Positions 11,311-21,520 of a DNA stretch of 36,100 nucleotides are shown here, one piece after another. Each line of letters begins with the position of its first letter. Position 1 is the first letter of the stretch. This DNA is from Gnetum montanum (Eukaryota > Streptophyta > Gnetopsida > Gnetales > Gnetaceae), in the NCBI GenBank assembly GCA_015680685.1, contig MNCI01025246.1:1-36100 (forward strand), written 5' to 3'. A model generated the notes under the pieces. It was not told the origin of the DNA. It did not search any database and was given only the letters and a program-made list of their open reading frames with translations. Both the position numbers and the translations under genes were made by a program.

Positions 11311-12156
11311 CAAAACCTTAATGTCTCTTGTAGATCATGAGGATGCAATTGATTGACTATTATAGAGAGGGAAAGTAATGATAACACTCTTTGACATTTT
11401 AACTAATTTACTACAACATAGTTAGAAATGATCACCACTAAAGACAAATTGGTCATGGTAGAAACAAGGGTAAAGCATGCAGAAACAAAGGTTCTAAAAT
11501 TACAAGAAGAGCTCACTACCCTAAGAGCTAAAAGGAGATATCCCACATAATTTATTACACCTAACCAAATTAAGCAATTCAAAATATAGTAGATCAATAA
11601 GTTGATTGAGTAGAACAAATGATTATTAGATGTGAAGGAGAAAGTGGTATGGAATGCCTTTATAGTTGAAGCAAAGACATATGCACATGTGCAGCTACTT
11701 ATCATTGTATAGGAAGAAAAAAAACAACCTATTGTTGATAACATGAGGTTGACCATAGTAGGAAAGCAGAAAAACACTTTAGAAGAAAGTATCCATCCGT
11801 TGAGAGAGCAACTAATAGGATCAACCAAGATATGAGCAATCTTGTGAGAGAAAATAGAATCCTCTCTATGAAGGAGGTATGTGCTATTAGATAGAAATAA
11901 ATAATAGAAATTAATGCATGATAGAATGAGGAAAAGAACCATGAAAGGCTCTTAAAGTGCACTTTTGAGACAAAGTGGGCATGTACAAGCAACTAAATAA
12001 GAAAGAGATCCAGATGGAAAAGGCCAAAATTAGTTCTATTACAACACAAAATCCTAATTAGCAACCCATCTTGGATAGCACGGCCAACACCTATCAAGTG
12101 GAATTGAAAAATAAAGACATGTAGATAGAGGGCTTGAATGAATACATGGTGTTAGA

Positions 12157-12252
12157 AAACCTTGGTTATGCTAATTTGGCCATGTTAATAGCAGGTAGGC
12201 CTANCAAACCTTGGTTATGCTAATTTGGCCATGTTAATAGCAGGTAGGCCTA
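12157..12252. other. Contig join at N 12204 with unmerged 47-bp overlap
   Basis: Bases 12157-12203 and 12206-12252 are the same 47-base sequence around a single N (plus one extra C at 12205). The overlap length is the same as at 11263, which points to an assembler setting. Confidence 0.9.
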
Positions 12253-12897
12253 GAAACAAGCTAGAATAGTAAGTAGTAGCCACCTATGCCTTATATAAAA
12301 AAGAGTTTGTGGACCAAAAATATGCTTTGCAAAAATTCCAAATAACAAACTCAAAACTAGAAGCAGTGAAGGTTGGCTATCATGGGCAAAAATATGTAGT
12401 AGCAAACCTAATTAGAAGATTCTTAGAATATCATGGATTAAGAGAAAAAGATAGAGCATTTGAGGAAGAAATAAGGTAATTCATAGCCTAGTATGTCATA
12501 GCCAACCAAATTTTTCCATAGTTACCATGTCCATGGGATGTGCCAACTCCATCAAACATTGGTTCATCAGCATAGACAATGCATGATTTCAAAATGGAAG
12601 AAGAAAAACATCAGGCACTTCTAAATCACTTAAATTTCATAAGCCTAATGATAAGGGAAAGAAACCAATGGAAGTGCCATCACCACCTAGAAAAACTTAA
12701 GTCTACATCAAGCTTTATTAGATTTTCTTCTTTATTTCATAAAGTTATCATATCATAAAATGTGTCATTTTTATAAACTTCACTGTAGCATTTATGATTC
12801 ATGTATATAGTAGTTCATGTCATGTTAACCTACCTTCCAATTTTGTAAGGAAGTCTATCCTCATTTTTTATTAACTCAAGAATGAGTTTTTAGTTAG

Positions 12898-12908
12898 TTG
12901 TGGGGGTA
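12898..12908 (+). other. Polypurine tract of element A
   Basis: TTGTGGGGGTA directly precedes the 3' LTR (TGATGA). The same tract precedes the element C 3' LTR (complement of 31648-31658), with a related ATGAGGGTA form in B. It would prime plus-strand DNA synthesis. Confidence 0.75.
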
Positions 12909-13755
12909 TGATGAATTATGATTTTGTAGGCTATGATATCCAGCATTTGATATCAGAGCTATAGTACTGGATCCCCAATATTGAAGCCCATGATATGATG
13001 TTGGATATCCAATATCATTGATGTGTGCAAGGCCTATAAATACAACACTTAGGCACACTGTCTAGGAGAGATTCATTTCATAGTAGTTCAACTCTATCAA
13101 TTTGTTTACTTGATTTTAATACTTAGTACTTACTAGTGTATGCTTGTAGTGTGATGTCTTGTAATTGAATGAAGTCTTTATTTGGACAAATTGCATGCCC
13201 AGAAATAAAGATCAAGATTACTCTACATCATTGCAGCATCACTTAGTCTTTATTTTTTTTACTTTGCTTAATGTTTATTTTTTTCATTAGTTAATGATTT
13301 AGTTTCAATGAATTTTATAACTAATATTGTTAAGCAAAATGAGTATGACTGATCTCAAGCACTTAAATTTAGCTACTTAGTAACTTAGTAGTACTATCAC
13401 TTGGTATGCCCAGTAGTAGTTACATGAAGTCCAATGTGTGAATGAAAGGTTAGGACTAGATGCTCATTGCATAGGATAGATTAGATTTGTTTATTGGCAC
13501 ATAGATTTAGAAACTACTACATTTACTTCATATTAGCTAGGAGCACTATGGCCAATACATCATCATCTATCATATACCTCATCATGAGTTAAACCAAATG
13601 CATTATCTTTACTAGGTCACGTGGAAAGAAAATGATCACAAACTGTAACCAATTACTTACATAATCACATTACCTTGTCTATAGAATTTGACTAGGATCA
13701 TGCGTGAACACTCGTATCTCATATGGTTGGGTGTTAAATGCTCCACCACTCATCA
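12909..13755 (+). repeat. 3' LTR of element A
   Basis: TGATGAATTATG to CCACTCATCA, aligned with 746-1602. U3 has GATATC repeats (12936-13020). TATAAAT is at 13035-13041, and the hairpin arms GTCTTTATT/AATAAAGAT at 13174-13182 and 13204-13212. It keeps two rather than three TTGGTAAYCCYAGTAGT units and a shorter hairpin loop than the 5' copy. Confidence 0.88.
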
Positions 13756-13760
13756 ACTAG
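13756..13760. repeat. Right target-site duplication of element A (ACTAG)
   Basis: Partner of 741-745; each copy is one transition from ACTGG. Minus-strand chromovirus codons run KTWY up to this point and continue as HDLEL beyond the element. Confidence 0.65.
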
Positions 13761-14800
13761 GTACCAAGTCTTATATGGCCCTAACCATTGAGAATCATAA
13801 GCCACTACTTATCCATCTTGAATCAACACACATATAAAACCATCTTTAGAAGCATTAATATACACATCATAGGGATGGCCTAAAGTAGGGAAAATTCACA
13901 TTAGACTAGACATCAGTCTCTACTTTAGCTCATCAAAAGTTATTTGACAAGCTAAACTCCAAATGAAGCTAGTCTCATTCCTCAATGACCATGTTAAAGG
14001 AGATGCTATCTAAGGAAAATTCATTGCAAAACTACAATTATATCATGCTAGCTCCAAAAGCTACGAACCTCTACCATTGATTATGAAAACTAGCCAATCT
14101 AAAACTACCACAATCTTGGCTAGATCCATAATACTAGAAAACACATTTTCCAAAAATTAAAACTGTGACTATTAGAAAGAATATTTGAATGGCTATGCAT
14201 ACAACTAGTTTAATCATAAGTTCTACAAAAATATCTATAAGTACTTTTCATGCCTTTTCTCATCTAGAAAACACATCAATATAGGAAAGGCTACAACACA
14301 CTATGCATTAGATGCATGAAAACTATTAGAGAATTCATTAGCTTAAATGAAAGCATTAGGAACTTATAATGATTTTATCAACTATGAATGTTCTCTTTAG
14401 TACATTCTACTATCTAACTCATACCTAATATTATCTTGACTTGAGATTAATCTTCAAGAATACATGGGCTCCATAAAGCTAATTAAATAAGTTATTGATG
14501 CATAGAATAAGATACCTATTCTTTATTATTACCTTGTTTAGATGTCTGTAATTAATGCATAGTCACATACTCTCTTCATTATTTTACACAAATAACACTA
14601 AAGCATCATAAGGAGAAATACTAGGATGAATCAAACCTCTATTTATTAGCTTTCCAAATTGGATCTTCAACTTTGCTAAGTTCACTAGAGACATTATCTG
14701 AGGAATCTTTGAGATAGGTTTTATGTTTGGTTGTGACTTAATTTCAAAATACACTTCTTATCTAGAGGAAAAACCAAATAACTTTGTATGGAATACATGA
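13756..14800 (-). pseudogene. pol: Chromovirus-type reverse transcriptase and start of RNase H (decayed)
   Basis: Reading down from 14800: FEIKSQPNIKPISKIPQIMS, then LAKLKIQFGKLINRGLIHPS, SPYDALVLFV and NYRHLNKVIIKNRYLI (about 14760-14480). These match the first RT blocks of chromoviruses (usual form FEIKLQPGTKPISKTPYRM...RELNKVTIKNKYPLP). The catalytic region near 14260 reads YIDVFS where YIDDVFS is expected, so one Asp codon appears lost. Further down are IASPLTxLLRNETSFIW (about 13990), then YDVYINASKDG and VLIQDG (about 13870-13800), the start of RNase H. It ends at element A; the remainder is at 1-745. Stops and frameshifts are frequent. Confidence 0.85.
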
Positions 14801-15199
14801 AAGAATTTACATAAAATAGGGATTTGATCCAACTTAACATGGAAAACAAAGATCATGTAGTAGCTATGCCTCTTCTAAAGAATCTACTAGAATACTCTAG
14901 AAGACATCAAATCTAACAACATTTGTTTCAAGTGGATTTGAATTTCCACTATCTTACCATCTACTTCTTATGGCTTTAAGAGCTTCTATAGATATTCTAG
15001 AATATCATTAAACTACTACAACTAACCCATGTTTAAAATAATATGATAATAATGGAGATTGATTACAAGTAGGACACTGATCCACTATCTATCTTATAAT
15101 TCCATTGGAACCTCTATGCAAACCTAATTGATCTAAATCTCATAATCACCAGAAAAATCTATTAACAACCTTAAATAGAAAGAATAACATAGGATTGAT

Positions 15200-15300
15200 A
15201 TCTACGACATGTTTCTAGACCTATAAACCAATCAATAGTTGTAGGATTAAATAAAACCAATATAGGAAGTTATAAGATTGTACCTCCTATCTTCATAGTA
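15200..15300 (-). pseudogene. pol: Chromovirus protease active-site region (decayed)
   Basis: The minus strand reads GGTIL and then VLFNPTTIDWFIG, which lines up with the VLFDSGATHSFIG active-site block of chromovirus proteases. The catalytic Asp has become Asn (a G-to-A change), so this copy would be inactive. It sits between the gag and RT regions in the expected order. Bases 14800-15200 belong to the protease-RT linker but show no clear motif. Confidence 0.6.
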
Positions 15301-15559
15301 GTGTTGGGTTGCACATCTAATGGCTAGTCTATCAATGCATATAATTAGCCTTCAATTCTCTATCTTGCCCATCGTACTCCACCAACCTATGAAATTGAAG
15401 CCCCATGTTCTCTAGTTACTAGGAATCTCTAACCATGTCCCTTGCCTTTTTCACTAACTATTATCTATTATGGGTACTCCCTAGCTATCAACATGGATAA
15501 TAGTTTGAAGAGTTCCTTTAAACATGTCTTAATTACCAACATCAAAGACATGCAAGAGA

Positions 15560-16480
15560 ACCTTTGTAACCTACAAGAAGAGAAACATACCTAGATGTTG
15601 GTTGCTACTTACCAACATCATAACTATGGCCATCACATTCTTCATGAGCTTTCATAAAAGACCCAAATTATCTTTCAAATGGTGATCTTCTGTTTTTTTT
15701 ACATTTCCTGCACCCCTCTCATGTAGCATCCACTACAGTACTACTCTTCAAATTTGTGGCCACATCATGTACATCATCATATGAAGTAAGAATGAGATGT
15801 AATACATAACATTTTAGGATTGGAAAAAGGTCTATAACAAACTAGTTCACCTTATCCAAAGCATCCATTGGCTTAGTGACATAAATATTAAGCTTAGCAA
15901 AATGAGATTCATAATTTATCATTATTAATCTACCTTATTATAATTGATAAAACTCCTACTTCTTAGGCTACACATACTATAGAAATCTATTTAAGAAACT
16001 TCTTATCATATTCACCCCTTGGTCTACTTCTCATACCTCTTGCAACATGTAGTAGTATTTGTAAACTAGTATGTTGCAAGACTAATTAGCTTAGTGAAGA
16101 TGTAATCCATCAAATCAAACATCTTTTTTTAGCTCCTCTAGCCATTCTATAGTCATAGTAAGATCCTTTATACTAGAAAATGTATAAGGGTCTAACTTGT
16201 GGAACCACTTTACCAACTCTTTGCTAATTGGCTACATGTTAGATTCTCTATTGTCACCCATACCTTCTACTACACTAGTGTCCTTGTCACTGCCAACCTC
16301 TTTAATGGTTAGCCAACTATCATTATCAACCTCTTTGATATCTAGCTTACCTATACCACTTCCACTTTCAATCTCTTAAATAGCTACAAGAGAAGATGAA
16401 GAACACTCGTCTAGGCTATGTATTATTATAACATCTATATTAATTACCTCTTCAAGTTAATTTGAGCATTGCCAATTCTT
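15560..16480 (-). pseudogene. gag: Chromovirus-type gag (decayed)
   Basis: The minus strand from about 16205 reads FHKLDPYTF and EWLEELKK, then YYMLQ, then (about 15980-15800) FLNRF, INYESHFAKLNIYV and LDKVN. These correspond to the capsid blocks of chromovirus Gag (FxKxxPPxF...WLxExEKIF...YMLQGEAxxWW...YEAKFxELxRY). A probable zinc knuckle begins CRKC at about 15715 and continues, after a frameshift in an A run, as EDHHLKD. The start codon is not certain; 16230-16480 is an acidic/Ser-rich leader part of the frame. Several stops interrupt it. Bases 16480-16660 are probable untranslated leader. Confidence 0.72.
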
Positions 16481-16667
16481 GTGCTTACAATTTTTAGTTA
16501 TGCGTAACTTACTATTAGTATATCTATGACTTATGTGCTTAAAAACCACCTAAGCCTCATTAATACTATGATGTCTACACTAGATCTTTTTCCAATTAAC
16601 ATTACTAATATGGATAATAATAAAGGTAAGTATCAAAACAATTCATAACAATCAAAGTAACTTTTTT

Positions 16668-16675
16668 TGATACCA
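16668..16675 (-). other. Primer binding site of the chromovirus (initiator-Met type)
   Basis: The minus strand reads AGAGTGGTATCAAAAAAAG. TGGTATCA is the start of the plant initiator tRNA-Met primer site (TGGTATCAGAGC); the rest has decayed. It lies upstream of gag and next to the probable LTR end. Confidence 0.55.
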
Positions 16676-16678
16676 CTC

Positions 16679-16709
16679 TATAATACTTTAATCCTTGATG
16701 CAAGCCTAG
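16679..16709 (-). repeat. End of the chromovirus 5' LTR (short piece left of element B)
   Basis: Sequence between the primer site and element B. An LTR end at 16679 is inferred from the primer-site position (TATAATAC for an original TGTAATAC on the plus strand). The rest of this LTR should continue from 29218. Confidence 0.4.
16705..16709. repeat. Target-site duplication of element B, low-coordinate copy (CCTAG)
   Basis: CCTAG next to the B LTR end; the copy at the other end (29218-29222) is GCTAG, four of five identical. Confidence 0.6.
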
Positions 16710-17491
16710 TGATGAGCAACAAGTATACCCTACATCCAACCATACGAATCACTAGCATTCACTCAGTGATCCAATAAAATTTTGAAGACTTTATATTTTT
16801 AAGTACACTAGTTCTAGGAGCTAAATCTAACTGTTTCAATTATTGTCTTTCCCATTCCACTTGTGAAGTACAAGGATATGTTTAAGTGTAATTGAGGTAT
16901 ATGATTTTTATCATTTTATCTTTTATAAATTAATTCACCTAAGAGCAACAAAAAAGTATATAAATGTTTAATTAATCTAATAACTAACTAATATCTAACT
17001 AATCCTAACATAAGCATTTGTTCCCACTTGTCATATGCATCCTAAAGAAACTATAGTGCTGTTGGGTTACCAAGGATTGGGCATTACTGGGATTATCAAG
17101 CATTAAACATATGCTCGAAGTGGTTGTTCTTATTTGTNTGCTTAAGGAAATAACTAATCCATTCCAAGTGCTAAAAATTTTTATTATAAAAGCTCATCTT
17201 TATTGTCATCCACACTACGGGGCTCAAGTAAAAAAATGTTCAAATAAAGATCCATGCACTCTTTGACTTCTACTATAGGTATCTAGAAAATATTCTAACT
17301 CTCAAATGGAAAAATTACAAGCCATTTTCTACAATAATGAAAATATTACCATAAATGTGATGGGCAGGTACACATTTATAGGTAGAGACAAGGTGCTCTA
17401 TCGACAAGTACATATCAATGGGTCAAACCCTAGGTCGACGAGGTTGCATTGATGACATCCCATTGACATGACCCAACAATGCAACTCATCA
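16710..17491 (-). repeat. 3' LTR of element B
   Basis: The minus strand runs TGATGAGTTGCATTG (from 17491) to CTCATCA (16710). ATTTATA at 17374-17380 is the TATA box on the minus strand; hairpin arms are at 17196-17204 and 17243-17251. A single N at 17138 replaces about 65 bases of AT-rich sequence that the 5' copy has (about 28774-28838), so this LTR is artificially short. Confidence 0.85.
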
Positions 17492-17502
17492 TACCCTCAT
17501 GT
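17492..17502 (-). other. Polypurine tract of element B
   Basis: The minus strand reads ACATGAGGGTA next to the LTR start, a decayed form of the TTGTGGGGGTA tract of elements A and C. Confidence 0.55.
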
Positions 17503-18562
17503 CTAAATAAAAAATTGTCCTCAAGTTCCTTACAAAATTCGGAAAGGTATGGGATTATTTGCTAACTATAGACACACAAAACAAACACAACAAAAACTTA
17601 CTAACTACAAACATGCCAACATTGTCTCCACCTTACTCCTAGGATCATTCATAGTCCACACCGCTTCACCAACATGGCCTAGAATGGGAATATCACATGA
17701 ACAAGGCATTATTGAGAATAACTCCTTCACATTAATGAACCAGGTAGTGAACTATGTCGAACATCTTGAGTGTATTCTATAGCTCTTGGTAGTCATTCAT
17801 TCTCTTGGCTAGGTTCTCAATAGTTAATCATTGATACATGAACTTTACCTTGAGAACTTCAAGTTTCACGTATACTATCTTAAGCTTATGATTGATCTCC
17901 TTATGGTGCTTGAACTCTACCTTGTACAACAAGTACAAGTTGGCCACTTGTTTCTCCAATTCTAACCATGGTCATCTAGCATTCAACATCATCATGTTTG
18001 CATATCTAAGGTTTTCAAGCTTCATGTACTTTATCATTTCATCAATCTACAACACCTTTAGGTAGATTTCAACCTTGTATGCATATATGCCATCAAAGAA
18101 AGGCTACTAGACATCACCTCCTTTCTAGAACCGCTAAAGGACCTCATTGACTTTTGCCTCAGCCAATTAGATGTGCTTCTTGTTGATTTATTTCTACAAT
18201 CTCACCTAGTCCCTATAATGAATTTTAACCCTTTCAAACTTAAGGGACTCATTTTTCTAGGCTGCAATCTCAATTGCAAATTTATGGCATAAGGCACAGA
18301 CTTTCTCCATTTAGAGGTTTCAATTTTTTGCTACAAATCTCCTTAATTTTTCATTTGCCCTAGCTAGCTACTCTTTCTATTGATGGATAAATTCTAAAAT
18401 TTGCTACTTCTATGCATCAACATTCCATAGGTGGTGATTTTCTATAGTCAAGGTCTCATTCTCTTGGCAAGTTTGAATTAAGTCCTTTTGAATGTTATGT
18501 GTCATGGCATTAGCCAAGGACTAGTCAAAGACTATCACCTCCTTAGCATACTCAACCTCTTT
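17503..18562 (-). pseudogene. C-terminal part of the third ORF of element B (decayed, native orientation)
   Basis: The minus strand carries the end of the coiled-coil ORF. MKLENLRYANMMMLNAR (about 18025-17975) matches VLENLGYANLAMLIAGR of element A (about 12150-12200), followed by LELEKQVANLYLLYKVEFKHHKEI, again parallel to A. The stretch 18027-18562 is the exact reverse complement of 19181-19716. Because it continues smoothly into the 3' end of B, this copy is taken as the correctly oriented one. Stops are frequent. Function unknown. Confidence 0.6.
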
Positions 18563-19716
18563 NCCATAAGTCAAATGGAGGGTGGGGCACTAATTTTCTT
18601 AGTTCAACATATGCAAGTGCCTACAAGGTTGAATTCAAGCACCCAAGAGGAAATAGTATCTTTCTTGCAATAGTAGTAATTCCCAGACATCTCTAGGAAT
18701 GCTGCTACCTTTTTGGTGCATTTGGAGGAGGATGAGGAAGCAATTGTCCTAGTAATATAGCACCATGGGCAAGATATGATGGTTGAAGTGGTTGTTGAGA
18801 AAGTAGCTGAAGTAGTTAATGTACCTACAACATTTTTACTAGATGCTTCTACACTTAGAGATGTGCAAACATTTGCAGGAAGTCTTAGCAATAGATTGAG
18901 TGTAGCCTAGCATGAGAAATTGCTAAAACAACAAGTGGGAATTGGACAACTAATTTCAAATGTCTTTGACCTTCAAGATACCATCACTATAACCTAGTTG
19001 GAGTTTCTCGAGGGAAGGGGCATATAGATCATCATGGAGGAGCAACTTGAAATAGCCTGAGTAGAAAACCAACACTTGCTTGTGGAATTTGCCAAGTTAA
19101 GAGCCAGTCTCACTAATCTGACATTGCTCAACCATGCAATCACATTAGATGAGGCTTTTCAATAGCTTCATGCCAAATTGAAAGAGGTTGAGTATGCTAA
19201 GGAGGTGATAGTCTTTGACTAGTCCTTGGCTAATGCCATGACACATAACATTCAAAAGGACTTAATTCAAACTTGCCAAGAGAATGAGACCTTGACTATA
19301 GAAAATCACCACCTATGGAATGTTGATGCATAGAAGTAGCAAATTTTAGAATTTATCCATCAATAGAAAGAGTAGCTAGCTAGGGCAAATGAAAAATTGA
19401 GGAGATTTGTAGCAAAAAATTGAAACCTCTAAATGGAGAAAGTCTGTGCCTTATGCCATAAATTTGCAATTGAGATTGCAGCCTAGAAAAATGAGTCCCT
19501 TAAGTTTGAAAGGGTTAAAATTTATTATAGGGACTAGGTGAGATTGTAGAAATAAATCAATAAGAAGCACATCTAATTGGCTGAGGCAAAAGTCAATGAG
19601 GTCCTTTAGCGGTTCTAGAAAGGAGGTGATGTCTAGTAGCCTTTCTTTGATGGCATATATGCATACAAGGTTGAAATCTACCTAAAGGTGTTGTAGATTG
19701 ATGAAATGATAAAGTA
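18027..19716. repeat. Inverted 536-bp repeat around N 18563 (probable scaffold artefact)
   Basis: 18027-18562 is the reverse complement of 19181-19716 over the full 536 bases as far as I can read. The arms end exactly at single Ns (18563 and 19717). Such identity is out of keeping with the heavily diverged LTRs of the same element. Confidence 0.85.
18564..19716 (+). other. Redundant contig: third-ORF middle part of element B, wrong orientation, first copy
   Basis: A 1153-base piece between two Ns, equal to 20367-21519 except for T/C at 19004/20807, the one difference I noticed. Read on the plus strand it codes for coiled-coil sequence of the third ORF (EEQLEIA, VENQHLLVEFAKLRASLTNL, CQENETLTIENHHLW, ARANEKLRRFVAKN) with in-frame stops, although element B lies on the minus strand. 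It is best explained as a duplicate, flipped contig. Confidence 0.8.
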
Positions 19717-19717
19717 N

Positions 19718-20104
19718 CAGAAAAAGTTGTGATCTTGCTAGGCCTCACCATTGGGTTGAGGTGAAAGGTCATAATTTTAAAGTATGCATGTTCAATAATT
19801 GTGAGTGCACTAAACTCATTGTGATCCACTCCATAACACTGCTACATCTATTCTTTCTTGATGCTTGGATCTACCTATGTTTAAATTTCTACAAGATTGG
19901 CCCTAGTCTCTAGCAACCCAAGGGCCTCAGAGATTACTTTCACCAAGCAGGACATAGAAATATCCTTGATTTTGACTATTGAGCTTGCTTGCTTGTTGTT
20001 CTAGAAAAGGTATGTCTCTTCCATGTATCACTCCTTGTTGGAAATGATGGTGGGCCACATGGGAAAGTTCTACAATTGAGCTTTAACTTCTAGAGGGGAA
20101 AACT
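19718..20104 (-). pseudogene. N-terminal block of the third ORF of element B (decayed, native orientation)
   Basis: The minus strand of this N-bounded piece reads KIKDISMSCLVKVISEALGL and then AYFKIMTFHLNPMVRPSKIT. These line up with GGILVSFSIKEIVEALNIP and YFKIDNYHLFPTKGINKLS of element A (about 10370-10610). It is therefore the globular N-terminal block and fits before the coiled-coil part. The start codon region is not present, probably lost at the contig end. Confidence 0.55.
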
Positions 20105-20105
20105 N

Positions 20106-21519
20106 GTTGTCTGACATGCTCCAATCACCTTTTGGACATAAATGATGAAGGGAAAGGTGCCTGCAAAGGTGATCCAAGAAGAGAAAAAAAACCATCACCT
20201 CCACCACCCACTCATGAGACAACACCAAAGACCTACATTGCCATTTTGCACATGCATGAACTTTAAGAGGGTCTCTTATAGCAGTAGCAACAACAAGTAG
20301 AAATGAGTGGTGGTGACCCATCTATGCACAGACTAGCCATGAACCACCTCAAGGAAGTGATTAGAACCATAAGTCAAATGGAGGGTGGGGCACTAATTTT
20401 CTTAGTTCAACATATGCAAGTGCCTACAAGGTTGAATTCAAGCACCCAAGAGGAAATAGTATCTTTCTTGCAATAGTAGTAATTCCCAGACATCTCTAGG
20501 AATGCTGCTACCTTTTTGGTGCATTTGGAGGAGGATGAGGAAGCAATTGTCCTAGTAATATAGCACCATGGGCAAGATATGATGGTTGAAGTGGTTGTTG
20601 AGAAAGTAGCTGAAGTAGTTAATGTACCTACAACATTTTTACTAGATGCTTCTACACTTAGAGATGTGCAAACATTTGCAGGAAGTCTTAGCAATAGATT
20701 GAGTGTAGCCTAGCATGAGAAATTGCTAAAACAACAAGTGGGAATTGGACAACTAATTTCAAATGTCTTTGACCTTCAAGATACCATCACTATAACCTAG
20801 TTGGAGCTTCTCGAGGGAAGGGGCATATAGATCATCATGGAGGAGCAACTTGAAATAGCCTGAGTAGAAAACCAACACTTGCTTGTGGAATTTGCCAAGT
20901 TAAGAGCCAGTCTCACTAATCTGACATTGCTCAACCATGCAATCACATTAGATGAGGCTTTTCAATAGCTTCATGCCAAATTGAAAGAGGTTGAGTATGC
21001 TAAGGAGGTGATAGTCTTTGACTAGTCCTTGGCTAATGCCATGACACATAACATTCAAAAGGACTTAATTCAAACTTGCCAAGAGAATGAGACCTTGACT
21101 ATAGAAAATCACCACCTATGGAATGTTGATGCATAGAAGTAGCAAATTTTAGAATTTATCCATCAATAGAAAGAGTAGCTAGCTAGGGCAAATGAAAAAT
21201 TGAGGAGATTTGTAGCAAAAAATTGAAACCTCTAAATGGAGAAAGTCTGTGCCTTATGCCATAAATTTGCAATTGAGATTGCAGCCTAGAAAAATGAGTC
21301 CCTTAAGTTTGAAAGGGTTAAAATTTATTATAGGGACTAGGTGAGATTGTAGAAATAAATCAATAAGAAGCACATCTAATTGGCTGAGGCAAAAGTCAAT
21401 GAGGTCCTTTAGCGGTTCTAGAAAGGAGGTGATGTCTAGTAGCCTTTCTTTGATGGCATATATGCATACAAGGTTGAAATCTACCTAAAGGTGTTGTAGA
21501 TTGATGAAATGATAAAGTA
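20106..21519 (+). pseudogene. Middle part of the third ORF of element B, contig in flipped orientation (second copy)
   Basis: The plus strand reads a Pro-rich stretch (PSPPPPTHETTP, about 20198-20233) and GGDPSMHRLAMNHLKEVIRT, then the coiled-coil part shared with 18564-19716 (EEDEEAIV, VNVPTTFLLDASTLRDVQTF, and on). VNVPTTFLLDAS matches FNVPIIPLIELARS of element A (about 11200-11240), so the order is that of the third ORF, but on the wrong strand for element B. If turned round it would join 19718-20104 (before) to 18562-17503 (after). Confidence 0.6.
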
Positions 21520-21520
21520 N

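Larger units (their letters stand above)
9941..12700 (+). pseudogene. Third ORF of element A (between pol and 3' LTR), basic N-terminus and coiled coil, decayed
   Basis: It starts MAPKRGGAQGRPLKGGSK, a basic Arg/Gly-rich N-terminus, and ends KKPMEVPSPPRKT with a TAA at 12698-12700. Between are a globular-looking block (about 10360-10740) with ILVSFSIKEIVEALNIPNEGARL and YFKIDNYHLFPTKGINKLS, a His/Pro run (about 10880-10920), and over 1 kb rich in Lys, Glu, Leu and Gln consistent with coiled coil. The same blocks occur in element B; element C has the same start (MAPKRGQQGG) and end (KRPMEEPPPPRTT). Athila elements often have an extra ORF here, sometimes called env-like, but I see no signal peptide or convincing membrane segment. 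Function unknown. It contains two N joins with false 47-bp repeats. A coding region on the opposite strand is not supported. Confidence 0.7.
746..13755 (+). mobile_element. Element A: complete, decayed Athila-type Ty3/gypsy LTR retrotransposon
   Basis: About 13 kb from TGATAA (746) to CATCA (13755), with two diverged LTRs. The order inside is tRNA-Asp-type primer site, gag, protease, RT-RNase H, integrase, a 2-kb spacer, a third ORF region, and polypurine tract. The pol wording (NPKLKEVVKQELKNLL, YPITNSE, FMDDFSTYG) and a large ORF between integrase and the 3' LTR fit the Athila group of plant Ty3/gypsy elements. The LTRs differ at about 15 of 79 bases in a stretch aligned by eye (from 913 and 13104), mostly transitions, so insertion is old. 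It lies inside the chromovirus RNase H, in the opposite orientation. No ORF is intact. Two single-N contig joins (11263, 12204) each add a false 47-bp duplication. Confidence 0.9.

Noticed and set aside
11403-11942. 179-codon open frame on the minus strand (and a shorter one at 11729-11992)
   Set aside because: Antisense to the coiled-coil third ORF of element A. The Lys/Glu-rich sense strand gives Ser/Leu/Phe-rich antisense frames with few stops; no motif was seen.
11216-12252. Short direct repeats with spacing, considered as a CRISPR-like or satellite array
   Set aside because: Each pair is two copies around an N and the two pairs are unrelated in sequence; contig overlap explains them.
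18604-20694. Two identical 95-codon open frames on the minus strand (18604-18891 and 20407-20694)
   Set aside because: They lie antisense to third-ORF sequence and are identical only because the contig is duplicated in the scaffold.
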